A stretch of 64,000 bases of DNA from Bacteroidota bacterium (lineage in GTDB: Bacteria > Bacteroidota > Bacteroidia > Bacteroidales > F082). The stretch lies in contig JAEWWJ010000054.1 of NCBI GenBank assembly GCA_023396415.1, positions 1-64,000 on the forward strand. Reading direction: 5' to 3'. The notes below the pieces were generated by a model. The model made no database searches, was not told the origin of the DNA, and saw only the letters and a list, made by a program, of their open reading frames with translations. Positions 34,318 to 43,122 of this stretch are shown here, in pieces (position 1 is the first letter of the stretch; every line of letters starts with the position of its first letter). The position numbers were made by a program, and so were the translations under genes.

Positions 34318-34821
34318 ATGAACATGAAAATTACTGTAAATCTTCTTTTTTTGGTTGTGTTTTTAATGGCATCGTGCACCCAGTGTCCTCCAAAAAATTC
34401 CATTAAGGACGAAGAACCCAAGATCGAAAACCTTCTCGAAAAGTATATGATGGCAATGGAAAATGAAGATTTTCAATCCATTGAACAGTTGTGGGACACT
34501 GGCGATAGCACCATGTTGCTGGGAACTGATTCGCATGAACGCCTTATGGGTTGGGAAAATATTAAAAATGCCTATCGTAAGCAGTTTAACTTAATCAGTG
34601 AAACTTTTGTCTCAGTGCAAGATCAGTATATTAGAATTAATTGCGGTGGAAACACGGCCTGGTTCTCACAACGGATGAACTACAATTTCATTTACGACAG
34701 TGTGGCGCACAGCTTCGAAGGCATCCGTTTCACAGGTGTTTTGATTAAAAATACCGACAACGAGTGGAAAATGGTGCAAGGGCATTTGTCGCTTCCGGCG
34801 CACATCAACATTGGAAAATAA
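34318..34821 (+). CDS. NTF2/SnoaL-like lipoprotein
   Basis: The 167-residue protein has a lipoprotein signal (LMASC, C20) and an NTF2-like alpha+beta cone domain (about 35-160): LLEKYMMAMENEDFQSIEQLW, HERLMGWENIKNAYRKQF and a C-terminal FTGVLIKNTDNEWKMVQGHL. This matches SnoaL_3/DUF4440-type proteins, which often have unknown ligands or small-molecule roles. The W-x-x-x-x-x-H end is typical of the group. It is a single-gene unit with its own promoter. Confidence 0.8.
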   Translation: MNMKITVNLLFLVVFLMASCTQCPPKNSIKDEEPKIENLLEKYMMAMENEDFQSIEQLWDTGDSTMLLGTDSHERLMGWENIKNAYRKQFNLISETFVSVQDQYIRINCGGNTAWFSQRMNYNFIYDSVAHSFEGIRFTGVLIKNTDNEWKMVQGHLSLPAHINIGK

Positions 34822-34976
34822 CCAAACTTTGAACTTTGGTTAAAACTTTATTCTTGTTAAGAAGTTCAAAAATAACGACTTCGGTTTTCTTTTCAACCTT
34901 TTGGAGGCTCAAGGTTTAAAACAAATTTTATAAAAAAAATAATGTTTGAAACCCAAAGGCCGCAGCGAAAATGCAG

Positions 34977-34984
34977 TAATTTTG
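34977..34984 (+). promoter_or_regulatory. -7 promoter element for ppa
   Basis: TAATTTTG is an exact TAnnTTTG match 41 bases upstream of the chosen ATG (35025). It makes the TTG at 35001 an unlikely start, since that would leave almost no leader. Confidence 0.6.
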
Positions 34985-35024
34985 CCAAAAATTAAAAAGA
35001 TTGAAACCGTTTAACAGCAAAGAA

Positions 35025-35693
35025 ATGAATAAAATTATGGACCCCATCGGTCGTTTGATGGGTTTACGTTATAAATCACATCCATGGCACGGCGTTGATA
35101 TAGGTCCTGAGGCACCCGAAGTACTGATTTGTTTTATCGAAATGGTGCCTACCGATACCGTGAAATACGAAGTAGATAAGGTAACGGGTTATTTGAAGCT
35201 CGATAGGCCACAGAAATATTCCAACGTTGTTCCAGCATTGTATGGTTTCATTCCACAAACTTTCTGCGCTACACGCGTAGCTGAGTTTTGTAACGAAAAA
35301 ACCGGAAGAACTGACATCAAAGGCGATCGCGACCCTTTGGACATCTGTGTGTTAACTGAAAAAGATATCACCCATGGCGATATTTTAGTGCGCGTAAGGC
35401 CTATTGGAGGGTTTAGGATGATTGATGGAAATGAAGCCGATGACAAGATCGTTGCCGTGCTTAACAATGATGCTGTGTATGGCACTTACAAAGATATCTC
35501 CGACTGTCCTGATTTGGTTGTCAACCGTTTGAAACATTATTTTCTTACCTATAAAGATTTGCCCGGTAAAGAAAGTAGAGTAGAAATTACTGATGTGTAT
35601 GGCATTGAAGAAGCCCATGAAGTTATTCGTCGCTCGATGGAGGATTATCATCATAAATTTGACAATTTGGATGCGTTTTTGTCAGAAGTATAG
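35025..35693 (+). CDS. ppa: Inorganic pyrophosphatase, family I
   Basis: The 222-residue soluble enzyme hydrolyses pyrophosphate to phosphate, driving biosynthetic reactions. The metal-binding signature is D-R-D-P-L-D-I-C; E and K residues of the active site lie in VKYEVDK and in YKDLPGKESRVEI. The start was chosen at ATG 35025 because of promoter spacing; a TTG eight codons upstream is open in frame. It is a single gene ended by a strong terminator. Confidence 0.94.
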   Translation: MNKIMDPIGRLMGLRYKSHPWHGVDIGPEAPEVLICFIEMVPTDTVKYEVDKVTGYLKLDRPQKYSNVVPALYGFIPQTFCATRVAEFCNEKTGRTDIKGDRDPLDICVLTEKDITHGDILVRVRPIGGFRMIDGNEADDKIVAVLNNDAVYGTYKDISDCPDLVVNRLKHYFLTYKDLPGKESRVEITDVYGIEEAHEVIRRSMEDYHHKFDNLDAFLSEV

Positions 35694-35715
35694 TGTGTTT
35701 TTACCTTTATAAAAA

Positions 35716-35754
35716 TAAAAAAACCTGGTGCAATGTTGCACCAGGTTTTTTTAT
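35716..35754. terminator. Bidirectional terminator between ppa and the YceI-like gene
   Basis: The arms ACCTGGTGCAA and TTGCACCAGGT form an 11-base stem with A/T runs on both sides, suiting the two convergent genes. Confidence 0.92.
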
Positions 35755-35771
35755 TTGATTTTTTTTGATGC

Positions 35772-36428
35772 CTATTTGTTGGCAATCAAGTTTACTTCAA
35801 AAGCAATTTCATCTTTGATGAGGTTGTTTTGCAGTTTGTCTTTAATGGATTGGTCGGTTAAAGTTCCGCCCCAAATAACACCCCATTCATTGCGGTTGAT
35901 TTTGAATTTGGCCATAGCTTCTGCCTTTGCATCGGTAATGTTTACAGTGGCTGGAAAGCTGATGCCTTTGGTTACATCTTTAATGGTGAGGTTGCCCGAA
36001 ATTTTGTGGGTTGTGCCGTCAGCTGCAGGAGCTGCTTCAACGCCTGTAATTTCAAACTTAGCGGTAGGATAGGTTTCCGTCATAAAGAAATCGCCGCTTT
36101 TTAGGTGTCCTTCGAGTTTCAGTTTGCCTTCATCTTCGGTGAGGTCGTTGCAAACAATGCTGTTCATGTCAATGGTAAAATTACCGGCATCCAATTGGCC
36201 ATCTTTTAAGGCTAACATGCCATCGGTAATTGTTACTACGCCATGATGTACCGTTTCGGTAATTTTTGCACCTTCCCATTTAAGGGTGCTTGCAGCGTTA
36301 TCAACATTTAAAACAACTGCTTCGGCGGCAGCTTCTTTTACTTCTTTGGCATCTTCGGCTGTTTTTGGAGCTTGATTACAGGCCGACAAGAAGACTACTG
36401 CCGCAAATAAATACAATACTTTTTTCAT
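35772..36428 (-). CDS. YceI-family lipoprotein
   Basis: The protein (218 residues from ATG 36428) has a lipoprotein signal ending LSAC (C17), an alanine/glutamate-rich spacer and a YceI-type lipocalin-like barrel (about residues 45-218): LKWEGAKI, HGVVTITDGMLALKDGQ, GHLKSGDFFMTETYPTAKF and the final INRNEWGVIWGG. YceI proteins bind isoprenoid quinones or amphiphiles in the periplasm. The ligand here is unknown. The longer open frame to 36440 would need a TTG start and is not used. Confidence 0.9.
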   Translation of the reverse strand: MKKVLYLFAAVVFLSACNQAPKTAEDAKEVKEAAAEAVVLNVDNAASTLKWEGAKITETVHHGVVTITDGMLALKDGQLDAGNFTIDMNSIVCNDLTEDEGKLKLEGHLKSGDFFMTETYPTAKFEITGVEAAPAADGTTHKISGNLTIKDVTKGISFPATVNITDAKAEAMAKFKINRNEWGVIWGGTLTDQSIKDKLQNNLIKDEIAFEVNLIANK

Positions 36429-36593
36429 ACGTTTGATCAATTAGTGATTAGATTAATTTTGTTTCATCTTTCCTTTCAACGTTTTTGAAAGCCGCTTTGG
36501 TGCTTTTGTGAGCAAAAAGCTATTTCATTTTCGGTTAAAGGATGCACATATAACAAGAACTGTATATGTTTGTTCAATTAACAATGATTTTTT

Positions 36594-37730
36594 ATGGCCG
36601 GAATTTATATACATATCCCATTTTGCAAACAGAAATGCCACTACTGTAATTTTTTTTCAACTGCTTCGCGGAAACATTATGGTGCTTTTGTGAAGGCTTT
36701 GTTGCGCGAAATTGAGCATCGTCATCCCTACCTACATGGTCAAGAAATCAATACCATTTATTTTGGAGGCGGAACACCAAGTTTGTTGCAACAAGCTGAT
36801 TTTACTACCATTCAACAAGCACTTCAGAACACTTTCAACATCAGCAAAGAAGCCGAAATTACTTTTGAAGCCAATCCCGACGATGTGAATGTGCATTTTC
36901 TCGATGATTTAAAAACCACCTTCGTGAACCGTTTGAGCATGGGGGTGCAGAGTTTTTTTTCTGACGATTTGCATTATTTAAACCGTGTTCACGATGGACA
37001 ACAGGCTTTGTCAGCCATTAAGTTGGCCCAAGAAGCAGGTTACGAACGAATGACAATTGATCTTATTTATGGGATTCCTACCCTAACCGAGGAGAAATGG
37101 AAGGCCAACCTTGATGCTTTTTTTGAAACCGGTTTGACACATCTTTCGGCTTACGCGCTGACCGTTGAACCCCGAACGGCGCTGGCACAATTGATTGACA
37201 AAGGAAAATATACGCCCGTTGATGAGGTTCAAAGTACCCGACACTTTGAAATTTTGCTGCAAAAAATGGAAGAGCGAGGCTTTGTGCATTACGAAATTTC
37301 CAATTTTGCTCTTCCCGGCCATTATTCAAGGCACAACAGCACCTATTGGCTGGGGGGCCATTATCTTGGTTTGGGGCCTTCGGCACATTCGTTTAATGGA
37401 TTTTCGCGGGAGTGGAATGTGTCAAATTTGGCGCAATACGTGCAAAATTCAGTTTCAAATACTTGTGTTGAAGAAAAGGAGGTGCTGACCTTAACTCAAC
37501 GAGTTAACGAATACATTATGACCTCTTTACGCACTTCGTGGGGCTGTGATTTGGAACATGTGGGCAATGTTTTCGGACTTGCATACGCTGATTATTTGCT
37601 GCAAGCCGCCGAAGTTTATGTAGTGAAAGGGCAACTCTATATCAAGGAGGGCCGATTGTTTCTCACCAATCAGGGCAAACTTTTTGCTGACGGCATTGCA
37701 GCTAACCTGTTTCTCGAAACGCCTTTATGA
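36594..37730 (+). CDS. hemW: HemW-like radical SAM protein (haem chaperone)
   Basis: The 378-residue protein has the radical SAM cluster motif C-K-Q-K-C-H-Y-C (residues 10-17) in IHIPFCKQKCHYCNFF, the GGGTPSLL segment and a C-terminal HemW domain. The spacing and the extra C-N-F-F of HemW, rather than HemN, are present. HemW binds haem and delivers it to apoproteins such as respiratory oxidases; older annotation as coproporphyrinogen oxidase is usually wrong for this form. It has no close operon partner and is followed by a converging small gene. Confidence 0.92.
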   Translation: MAGIYIHIPFCKQKCHYCNFFSTASRKHYGAFVKALLREIEHRHPYLHGQEINTIYFGGGTPSLLQQADFTTIQQALQNTFNISKEAEITFEANPDDVNVHFLDDLKTTFVNRLSMGVQSFFSDDLHYLNRVHDGQQALSAIKLAQEAGYERMTIDLIYGIPTLTEEKWKANLDAFFETGLTHLSAYALTVEPRTALAQLIDKGKYTPVDEVQSTRHFEILLQKMEERGFVHYEISNFALPGHYSRHNSTYWLGGHYLGLGPSAHSFNGFSREWNVSNLAQYVQNSVSNTCVEEKEVLTLTQRVNEYIMTSLRTSWGCDLEHVGNVFGLAYADYLLQAAEVYVVKGQLYIKEGRLFLTNQGKLFADGIAANLFLETPL

Positions 37731-37883
37731 GTGACCGCCTACCACAATCCGAATGATTTTTAGGTTGAGCACAAAAAAGCGAATAAGCTGCCAAGGCACG
37801 AAACTGCGCCAAAAGCGGGTGTTCTTTGTGGGAACAGGCGGATATGATTCGTCCGAATAAGGAGTGATGGTTTTGTTGGTCAT
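37725..37883 (-). CDS. Small basic amphipathic protein downstream of the SQR-like gene
   Basis: A 52-residue frame runs from ATG 37883 to a TAA at 37725. It encodes TRFWRSFVPWQLIRFFVLNL followed by KIIRIVVGG. The protein is short, basic and aromatic, with a helix that could lie on or in the membrane. It begins 39 bases after the stop of the SQR-like flavoprotein on the same strand, so the two are probably cotranscribed. Its 3' end overlaps the hemW stop by six bases on the opposite strand. I think similar W-x-F-x-P-W-Q proteins accompany such flavoproteins elsewhere, but this is from memory and needs a search. No function is assigned. Confidence 0.65.
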   Translation of the reverse strand: MTNKTITPYSDESYPPVPTKNTRFWRSFVPWQLIRFFVLNLKIIRIVVGGHS

Positions 37884-37922
37884 ATCAATTAGTATTTATT
37901 TTTGAAGTATTTAGTTAGTAAA

Positions 37923-39380
37923 TCATTCGGGCAACAGCCACCAAAACGGATAGCCTTTGGCTTTGTGCAAAAACATATAGTGCATGAACCATTTCATCCA
38001 ATGGCCTGCCAATCCGGCTTCGCCAGCGGTGTATCCAATGCTGCGACCATAATCAGGATATTTGACAAAGTCAGGCACAATAGGAAAAACCGTCATGGTG
38101 GCGGCAGCACCTTTTGTCATGCCAAAGCCTGCCGAAATAATACAAGCCGCACCCATGCGCCCCATGCTGGCACGGTGTTTCAGCTCGTGCTCACCTTTAT
38201 TGATGAGGTTGACAATATTTAAAGCAGTAATTTTTCCCATTACGCCCGAGGGCATTCCGGTGCGTGGTGGCGTAGGAAAGATAGCCATACCGGTTTTGCT
38301 TTTCATCGGTTTTGAAATGCTATGTGGTGGTGCAAAGGCGATTCCCGGTGCAAAAATATTGGGAAATAAAGGGTTACGGTATGTTGACGGCCAATCATTA
38401 ACACTCCATTCCTCGAAAGGCTTAGAGCTATAATCGGCATCTACTTTCATCAAACCATTGGCAGCAAAGAGCTGTGGACTGATGTCGTCTCCATTTTTAT
38501 CAAAAGCTTTGATGCCGGCTCCTGCAAAGGAAGGAATCAGCATAGAGAAGTCGAAAGGCAGGGTTTTGGCTTCACCATCAAGGTTTTCATAATGAATCAA
38601 ACCCGGTTCAACCTTTACCACGCCTGCTCTTTTCACCCAATTGATGTTGTTCTCGCTAAGAAAAGATTCAGCAAAAACCTTGGTTGAGGTGATGTATCCG
38701 CCGCGTTTGATGTGGGCTCCTCCCATTCCAAAATCGCCCAATTCATATTCGTTGGTGATCCAAGTAATTTCAGCTTTATTCTCGAGTTTTCTTTTTCTAA
38801 TTTCAAATGCTACATTCAAAATGTATTCAAAAGCAGCCCCTTGGCATGTAGCCATGGGATGACCGGTGCCGATGACAAACCTTTGGGTTATACCTTTTTC
38901 CATCTTTTGAAAACTTTCCTGAAGCTTTGTCCAGGCATGGGCTGCATGGTCGTAAGAACACACGCTAACAGTATTTTTTCCCGGACCAATACCTTCAGTT
39001 GCATCGAAATTGAGCTTTGGGCCGGTGGCATTCACAAGATAATCGTAAGCTATAATTTCTTGCTTTCCACGCTGGTCTTCAGTAGTGTATTCAATGGTCA
39101 CGAAGGGTTTTTCTGCTGCATTTCCGCCTTCGGGATGAATACTCAACGCTTTGGCTTGTCTAAAATCAATGCCCCAACCTTTGTAAAGTGGTGCCAGTTT
39201 AAAACGCACCTGATCTACATTCATTTTTCCCACTCCAACCCAAATGTTGGATGGTATCCATTGATAATAGGCGCTGGGCGAAACAACAATGACATGGTGT
39301 TTTTTGTTGAGTTTTTTGCGGATGAAAGCTGCCGCGGTATGGCCAGAAATACCGGCACCCAAAACGACGATTGTTGCCAT
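37923..39380 (-). CDS. FAD-dependent oxidoreductase, sulfide:quinone oxidoreductase-like
   Basis: The 485-residue flavoprotein has the FAD-binding VVLGAGISGHTAAAFI at its start, the DYLVNATGP motif and a C-terminal amphipathic segment KWFMHYMFLHKAKGYPFWWL for membrane contact. Cysteines at VSVCSYD, MATCQGA and GAACIIS are candidates for the sulfide-handling residues; the overall shape matches the sulfide:quinone oxidoreductase (SQR) family, which passes electrons from sulfide to quinone at the inner membrane. The SQR subtype was not resolved, and NADH dehydrogenase-like roles are possible. A 52-residue gene follows in the same direction. Confidence 0.82.
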   Translation of the reverse strand: MATIVVLGAGISGHTAAAFIRKKLNKKHHVIVVSPSAYYQWIPSNIWVGVGKMNVDQVRFKLAPLYKGWGIDFRQAKALSIHPEGGNAAEKPFVTIEYTTEDQRGKQEIIAYDYLVNATGPKLNFDATEGIGPGKNTVSVCSYDHAAHAWTKLQESFQKMEKGITQRFVIGTGHPMATCQGAAFEYILNVAFEIRKRKLENKAEITWITNEYELGDFGMGGAHIKRGGYITSTKVFAESFLSENNINWVKRAGVVKVEPGLIHYENLDGEAKTLPFDFSMLIPSFAGAGIKAFDKNGDDISPQLFAANGLMKVDADYSSKPFEEWSVNDWPSTYRNPLFPNIFAPGIAFAPPHSISKPMKSKTGMAIFPTPPRTGMPSGVMGKITALNIVNLINKGEHELKHRASMGRMGAACIISAGFGMTKGAAATMTVFPIVPDFVKYPDYGRSIGYTAGEAGLAGHWMKWFMHYMFLHKAKGYPFWWLLPE

Positions 39381-39406
39381 GAGTTTTTGGTTTGATGATG
39401 TTCAGG

Positions 39407-39414
39407 CAAATATA
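39407..39414 (-). promoter_or_regulatory. -7 promoter element for the SQR-like gene
   Basis: The minus strand reads TATATTTG, an exact TAnnTTTG match 27 bases upstream of the ATG at 39380. No -33 TTG is seen at normal spacing. Confidence 0.5.
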
Positions 39415-39498
39415 GTTATTTAGATATGTTAATGATCTATTAAAAACCTTTTTTGTTGCGAAACCCGATGATTTTTAGAGCGATGGTGCTTTCTTCGA

Positions 39499-39533
39499 CA
39501 AAAAAAACCGGCCCCGTTGTGATGAGGCCGGTT
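39499..39533 (-). terminator. Intrinsic terminator after the tandem aminopeptidase P genes
   Basis: On the minus strand AACCGGCC and GGCCGGTT form an 8-base GC-rich stem followed by a run of T. It lies 18 bases after the stop at 39551. Confidence 0.85.
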
Positions 39534-39550
39534 GATGTAGGATTGCGATT

Positions 39551-40972
39551 TTAGAAAATTCCCGGGAATTTAATCCATTCGCGGGTTTGGGCTGCCGTAG
39601 CTTCAACATCGGCAACAGTTTTTGGAATAGGTTTTCCTAAGATCCGATGTCCATTTTCGGTTACCAGCACATCGTCCTCTATACGGATGCCGCCAAAGTT
39701 TTTGTAGCCTTCTACTTTGTCGTAGTTCACAAAATCCTTGAATTTTCCTTCAGACCTGAATTGATCAATCAATGCGGGAATGAAATAAATTCCGGGTTCA
39801 TTGGTGACGACAAAACCGGGTTTTAGTTTTTTGCCCAAACGCAGGTAGGCCGTTCCAAACTGGGTAGCGCGTTTTGTGTTTTCGTCGTAGCCCACATTGT
39901 TTTCGCCCAATCCTTCGAGGTCGTGCACATCCATTCCCATCATGTGGCCTAGGCCGTGGGGGAAGAAAAGGGTGTGTGCGCCGGCAGCAACGGCCTCATC
40001 CACATTGCCTTTCATCAGCCCGATGGCTTTTAGACCTTCAACGATGGTTTTGGCTGCCAGAAAGTGCATTTCGCGGTACTCTTTTCCGGGTTGTGTGGCG
40101 GCGATACTGTCAATGTTGGCTTTGAGTACAATTTCATAGATTTCTTTTTGACGTTGGTTAAAAACGCCTCCCACTGGAACCGTGCGCGTGATGTCGCTGG
40201 AATAGAGCGATCCTAACTCAGCACCTGCATCAACCACCATCATGCGGCCTTCTTGCAAGATATTGTGGTGGTTGTGGTTATGGAGTGTTTGTCCGTCCAT
40301 ACTTAAAATAATTGGAAACGAAACAGGCCCTCCAAGAGCCAGGGCAATCCCTTCGATGGTGCCTGCTATTTCTTGTTCTTTCATGCCGGGTTTGGCCATT
40401 TTCATAGCGGTGGTGTGCATCAACCAAGCAACGTCAACTGCTTTTTCAATTTCAGCAATTTCAAGTGCGTCTTTAATTTCTTTGAGTTTCACAACAGCTT
40501 TAATGAGATCCATGCTGGCTTGGGCTTTCACTTCATGTGCAGGGAGATGGAGCAATTGGCCCAATTCGATCATTACTTTTCCTCGGTAGGGTGGCAGGAA
40601 GTGGATTTTTCTTCCTTTGGCCGCGGCTTCTGAAATGTATTTCTGAAGTTGATCGTAGTTAGAAGTTTTTGTGATGCCAACACTTGCTGCAAGTTCTTCA
40701 ACCTGAGGTTGCGGTCCCATCCAGATGATGTCGTCAATATCAAAATTGTTTCCAAACAATACCTCTTCGCCGGTTTCAAGGTCAATACAACCCGCAAATC
40801 CAGGGAGGTTCAACCCAAAGAAGTAGGAGAAATGACTGTCTTGCCTATAATGATAGGTGTTGGCAGGATAGTTAAAGGAGGCTTCGGGATTGGCGATAAA
40901 AAGGGCAACACCATTATTCATTTCTTTTTTAAGCCGGTTTCTGCGGTCGGCATACACGTGTTTTTCAAACAT
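39551..40972 (-). CDS. Aminopeptidase P family protein (M24B), copy 2
   Basis: The 473-residue protein is an Xaa-Pro aminopeptidase. The N-terminal aminopeptidase-P domain (about 1-140) contains YHYRQDSHFSYFFGL; the catalytic pita-bread domain carries the metal ligands in VVDAGAEL and SSDITRTVPVGG (two aspartates), the histidine in FPHGLGHMMGMDVHD, and glutamates in TNEPGIY and RIEDDVLV. The enzyme releases N-terminal residues before proline. It lies 11 bases after a paralogue on the same strand and is followed by a terminator. Expected to be cytoplasmic, as no signal peptide is seen. Confidence 0.93.
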   Translation of the reverse strand: MFEKHVYADRRNRLKKEMNNGVALFIANPEASFNYPANTYHYRQDSHFSYFFGLNLPGFAGCIDLETGEEVLFGNNFDIDDIIWMGPQPQVEELAASVGITKTSNYDQLQKYISEAAAKGRKIHFLPPYRGKVMIELGQLLHLPAHEVKAQASMDLIKAVVKLKEIKDALEIAEIEKAVDVAWLMHTTAMKMAKPGMKEQEIAGTIEGIALALGGPVSFPIILSMDGQTLHNHNHHNILQEGRMMVVDAGAELGSLYSSDITRTVPVGGVFNQRQKEIYEIVLKANIDSIAATQPGKEYREMHFLAAKTIVEGLKAIGLMKGNVDEAVAAGAHTLFFPHGLGHMMGMDVHDLEGLGENNVGYDENTKRATQFGTAYLRLGKKLKPGFVVTNEPGIYFIPALIDQFRSEGKFKDFVNYDKVEGYKNFGGIRIEDDVLVTENGHRILGKPIPKTVADVEATAAQTREWIKFPGIF

Positions 40973-40983
40973 TTTTTAATTTT

Positions 40984-42279
40984 TTAGGGGTGATTATTCA
41001 TGAAAGATTCTATGTCATTGGCCTCGATGGGAATATGTTCCATCAGGTCAATGGGTTGGTCGTTGGTGACCAAAATATCATTTTCGATTCGGATACCGAT
41101 ATTTTCTTCACGGATGTAAAGGCCTGGTTCGCAACTCAGCACCATGCCGGCAGCGAGAGGTGTGAATTTGGATCCTACATCATGCACATCGAGGCCGATG
41201 TGATGGGCAACACCGTGCATGAGATATTTGCGATAAAGAGGAGCGTCAGACGGCTGATTTTGAACGTCTTCAGTAGTAAATAGGCCTAATCCGATCATTT
41301 CAGTTTCCATCATTTTCCATACCGCTTCATTGATTTGGGCAATGGTGTTTCCGGGTACATAAAGCGGGACGGCTTTTTTGAAAACACGTAAAACAGCCTC
41401 ATAGCAAGCACGTTGTCGAGGGCTATAAGTACCGTTGACAGGAATTGTACGGCTCATATCGGCGGTATAATTGGCGTATTCAGCACCAAAATCAAGTAGA
41501 AGCAAGTCGCCATCGGCAAGCAGGCTGTTGTTGTCGTTGTAGTGAAGGGTGCAAGCGTTTTTTCCACCGGCAATGATGGGAAAGTAACCGTGCCCTCCGG
41601 CACGATTTACCGTGAATGTGTGTGTAGTTTGCGCTTCAACTTCAAACTCGAACATGCCGGGTTTGAGGGTTTTTAAGATTTTCTCAAAAGCTTTTTGGGT
41701 GATGTTGCAGGCTTGTTGAATGAAATCAATTTCAACTGATGATTTGATGGTGCGCAGCCCTTCGAGCAGTGGGGCAGAACGGCGAAAATCGTGCAAAGGA
41801 AAATTTTCCTTTAGTTTTTTGGCCCATCGCGTTTGCAGGGTATCTGTTTGAGGGTAAAACTTTGCATATTCGTTGCTGTTCACGTACACCTGCTGTGCAT
41901 AACTCATACATTCGCGCAAAACGGCCTCAAAAGCTTCATGCACCATCACATTGTTGATGCCCGAAATGAGTTGCGCTTCTTTTTGTGTGAGCACATGACC
42001 TTCCCATATTTCTTTGGTTTGCGAGTAAGCTTCAATAAACAGCACTTCGCGCAAGTCAGGATTGGGGCAATCGGGAAACAAGAGCAGGAGGGCGTTTTCT
42101 TGTTCAATACCGGTGAGATAAAAAAAGTCGGAGGCTTGTCTGAATGCAAAATATTGATCTCCATTGCGGTGCATCTTTTCTCCTGCCACGTTTATGGATA
42201 AACTCAATGGGGGCAATAGCGCGGTAAAATGGAAGCGATTGGTGATAAAAAGATCATTAGGTATGGGCCGATAACGCAT
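40984..42279 (-). CDS. Aminopeptidase P family protein (M24B), copy 1
   Basis: The 431-residue protein has the same fold as its downstream neighbour. The N-terminal domain contains NGDQYFAFRQASDFFYLTGI, and metal ligands lie in LLLDFGAEYA, TADMSRTIPVNG, HGVAHHIGLDVHD, SCEPGLYI and RIENDILV. All five ligands are kept, so the enzyme is probably active. It is the first of two adjacent M24B genes; the two have diverged well beyond a recent duplication. Substrates of the pair probably differ, but I cannot say how. Confidence 0.92.
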   Translation of the reverse strand: MRYRPIPNDLFITNRFHFTALLPPLSLSINVAGEKMHRNGDQYFAFRQASDFFYLTGIEQENALLLLFPDCPNPDLREVLFIEAYSQTKEIWEGHVLTQKEAQLISGINNVMVHEAFEAVLRECMSYAQQVYVNSNEYAKFYPQTDTLQTRWAKKLKENFPLHDFRRSAPLLEGLRTIKSSVEIDFIQQACNITQKAFEKILKTLKPGMFEFEVEAQTTHTFTVNRAGGHGYFPIIAGGKNACTLHYNDNNSLLADGDLLLLDFGAEYANYTADMSRTIPVNGTYSPRQRACYEAVLRVFKKAVPLYVPGNTIAQINEAVWKMMETEMIGLGLFTTEDVQNQPSDAPLYRKYLMHGVAHHIGLDVHDVGSKFTPLAAGMVLSCEPGLYIREENIGIRIENDILVTNDQPIDLMEHIPIEANDIESFMNNHP

Positions 42280-42339
42280 GATAAATATTAAAAGTTTAAT
42301 TTAGATAGAATCTAATATGTAGAAAACAAAATATATTCC

Positions 42340-42347
42340 TACATTTG
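42340..42347 (+). promoter_or_regulatory. -7 promoter element for sdhCAB
   Basis: TACATTTG is an exact TAnnTTTG match 98 bases upstream of sdhC. The long leader contains no recognised riboswitch or hairpin. No clear -33 TTG. Confidence 0.5.
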
Positions 42348-42444
42348 TTGCAGTAGTGCAATTCGACAAAAATAAGGCATAAATGGCTGAAATCAAAAAA
42401 ATAGAGGTTCAATTGTTTTCTATAAAAAATCAAACGTTATTCTT

Positions 42445-43113
42445 ATGGTAAAGATCACCTATTCTTCCATCACCAAGAAAATCGTCATGTCGCTGGTTGG
42501 TTTATTCCTTTCCAGTTTTCTGGTGGTACATTTGAGTATCAATTTGTTGCTGCTTTTCGATGATACTCGGCAACTTTTCAATGAGGCAGCTCATTTTATG
42601 GCAACCAACCCGCTTATACAAACCTTTCAATGGGTGTTGTTTTTGGGTTTTGTCATTCACATCATTTTGGGTTTGGTGCTACAAATCCAAAACTGGATGG
42701 CACGACCGGTGCGCTATGAACGTGCGGGATCATCGGAATTGTCGTTTTTTTCCAAGTACATGATCCATACGGGTGCTGTTGTGCTTATCTTTCTCATTAT
42801 CCACTTTGCCAATTTTTTTGTGAAAGCCAAATTCGGTGAGCTCAGCACAATAGATTATGCGACAGGAACATATGAAGATTTGGGCATTTTGGTTGTCAAC
42901 CTATTCGGTGATGGATATTATGTGGCGTTTTATGTGATAGCCATTTTGTTGCTTGGATTTCATCTCGAGCATGGTTTTCAGTCGGCTTTTCAGTCGCTGG
43001 GGCTCAACCACAGCAAATATACTCCTGCCATTAAGTTGGTCGGCACGCTGTTCGCCATAGCTGTAACCCTGGGCTATGTAGCCATTCCATTAGTTATTTA
43101 TTTCTTTAAATAG
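42445..43113 (+). CDS. sdhC: Succinate dehydrogenase/fumarate reductase cytochrome b subunit
   Basis: The 222-residue membrane anchor has about five helices and the histidines that bind two haem b groups (in VVHLSINLLLL, FVIHIILGL, MIHTGAVVLIF and FHLEHGFQSAFQ). It is the single-subunit anchor of the type B complex in which quinone oxidises succinate, or menaquinol reduces fumarate. It is nine bases from sdhA and is first in sdhCAB. The direction of the reaction in vivo cannot be read from the sequence. Confidence 0.94.
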   Translation: MVKITYSSITKKIVMSLVGLFLSSFLVVHLSINLLLLFDDTRQLFNEAAHFMATNPLIQTFQWVLFLGFVIHIILGLVLQIQNWMARPVRYERAGSSELSFFSKYMIHTGAVVLIFLIIHFANFFVKAKFGELSTIDYATGTYEDLGILVVNLFGDGYYVAFYVIAILLLGFHLEHGFQSAFQSLGLNHSKYTPAIKLVGTLFAIAVTLGYVAIPLVIYFFK

Positions 43114-43122
43114 GCAAAAGAT

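Noticed and set aside
38712..39395. Plus-strand frame of 227 codons inside the SQR-like gene
   Set aside because: Antisense to a conserved flavoprotein; no family resemblance.
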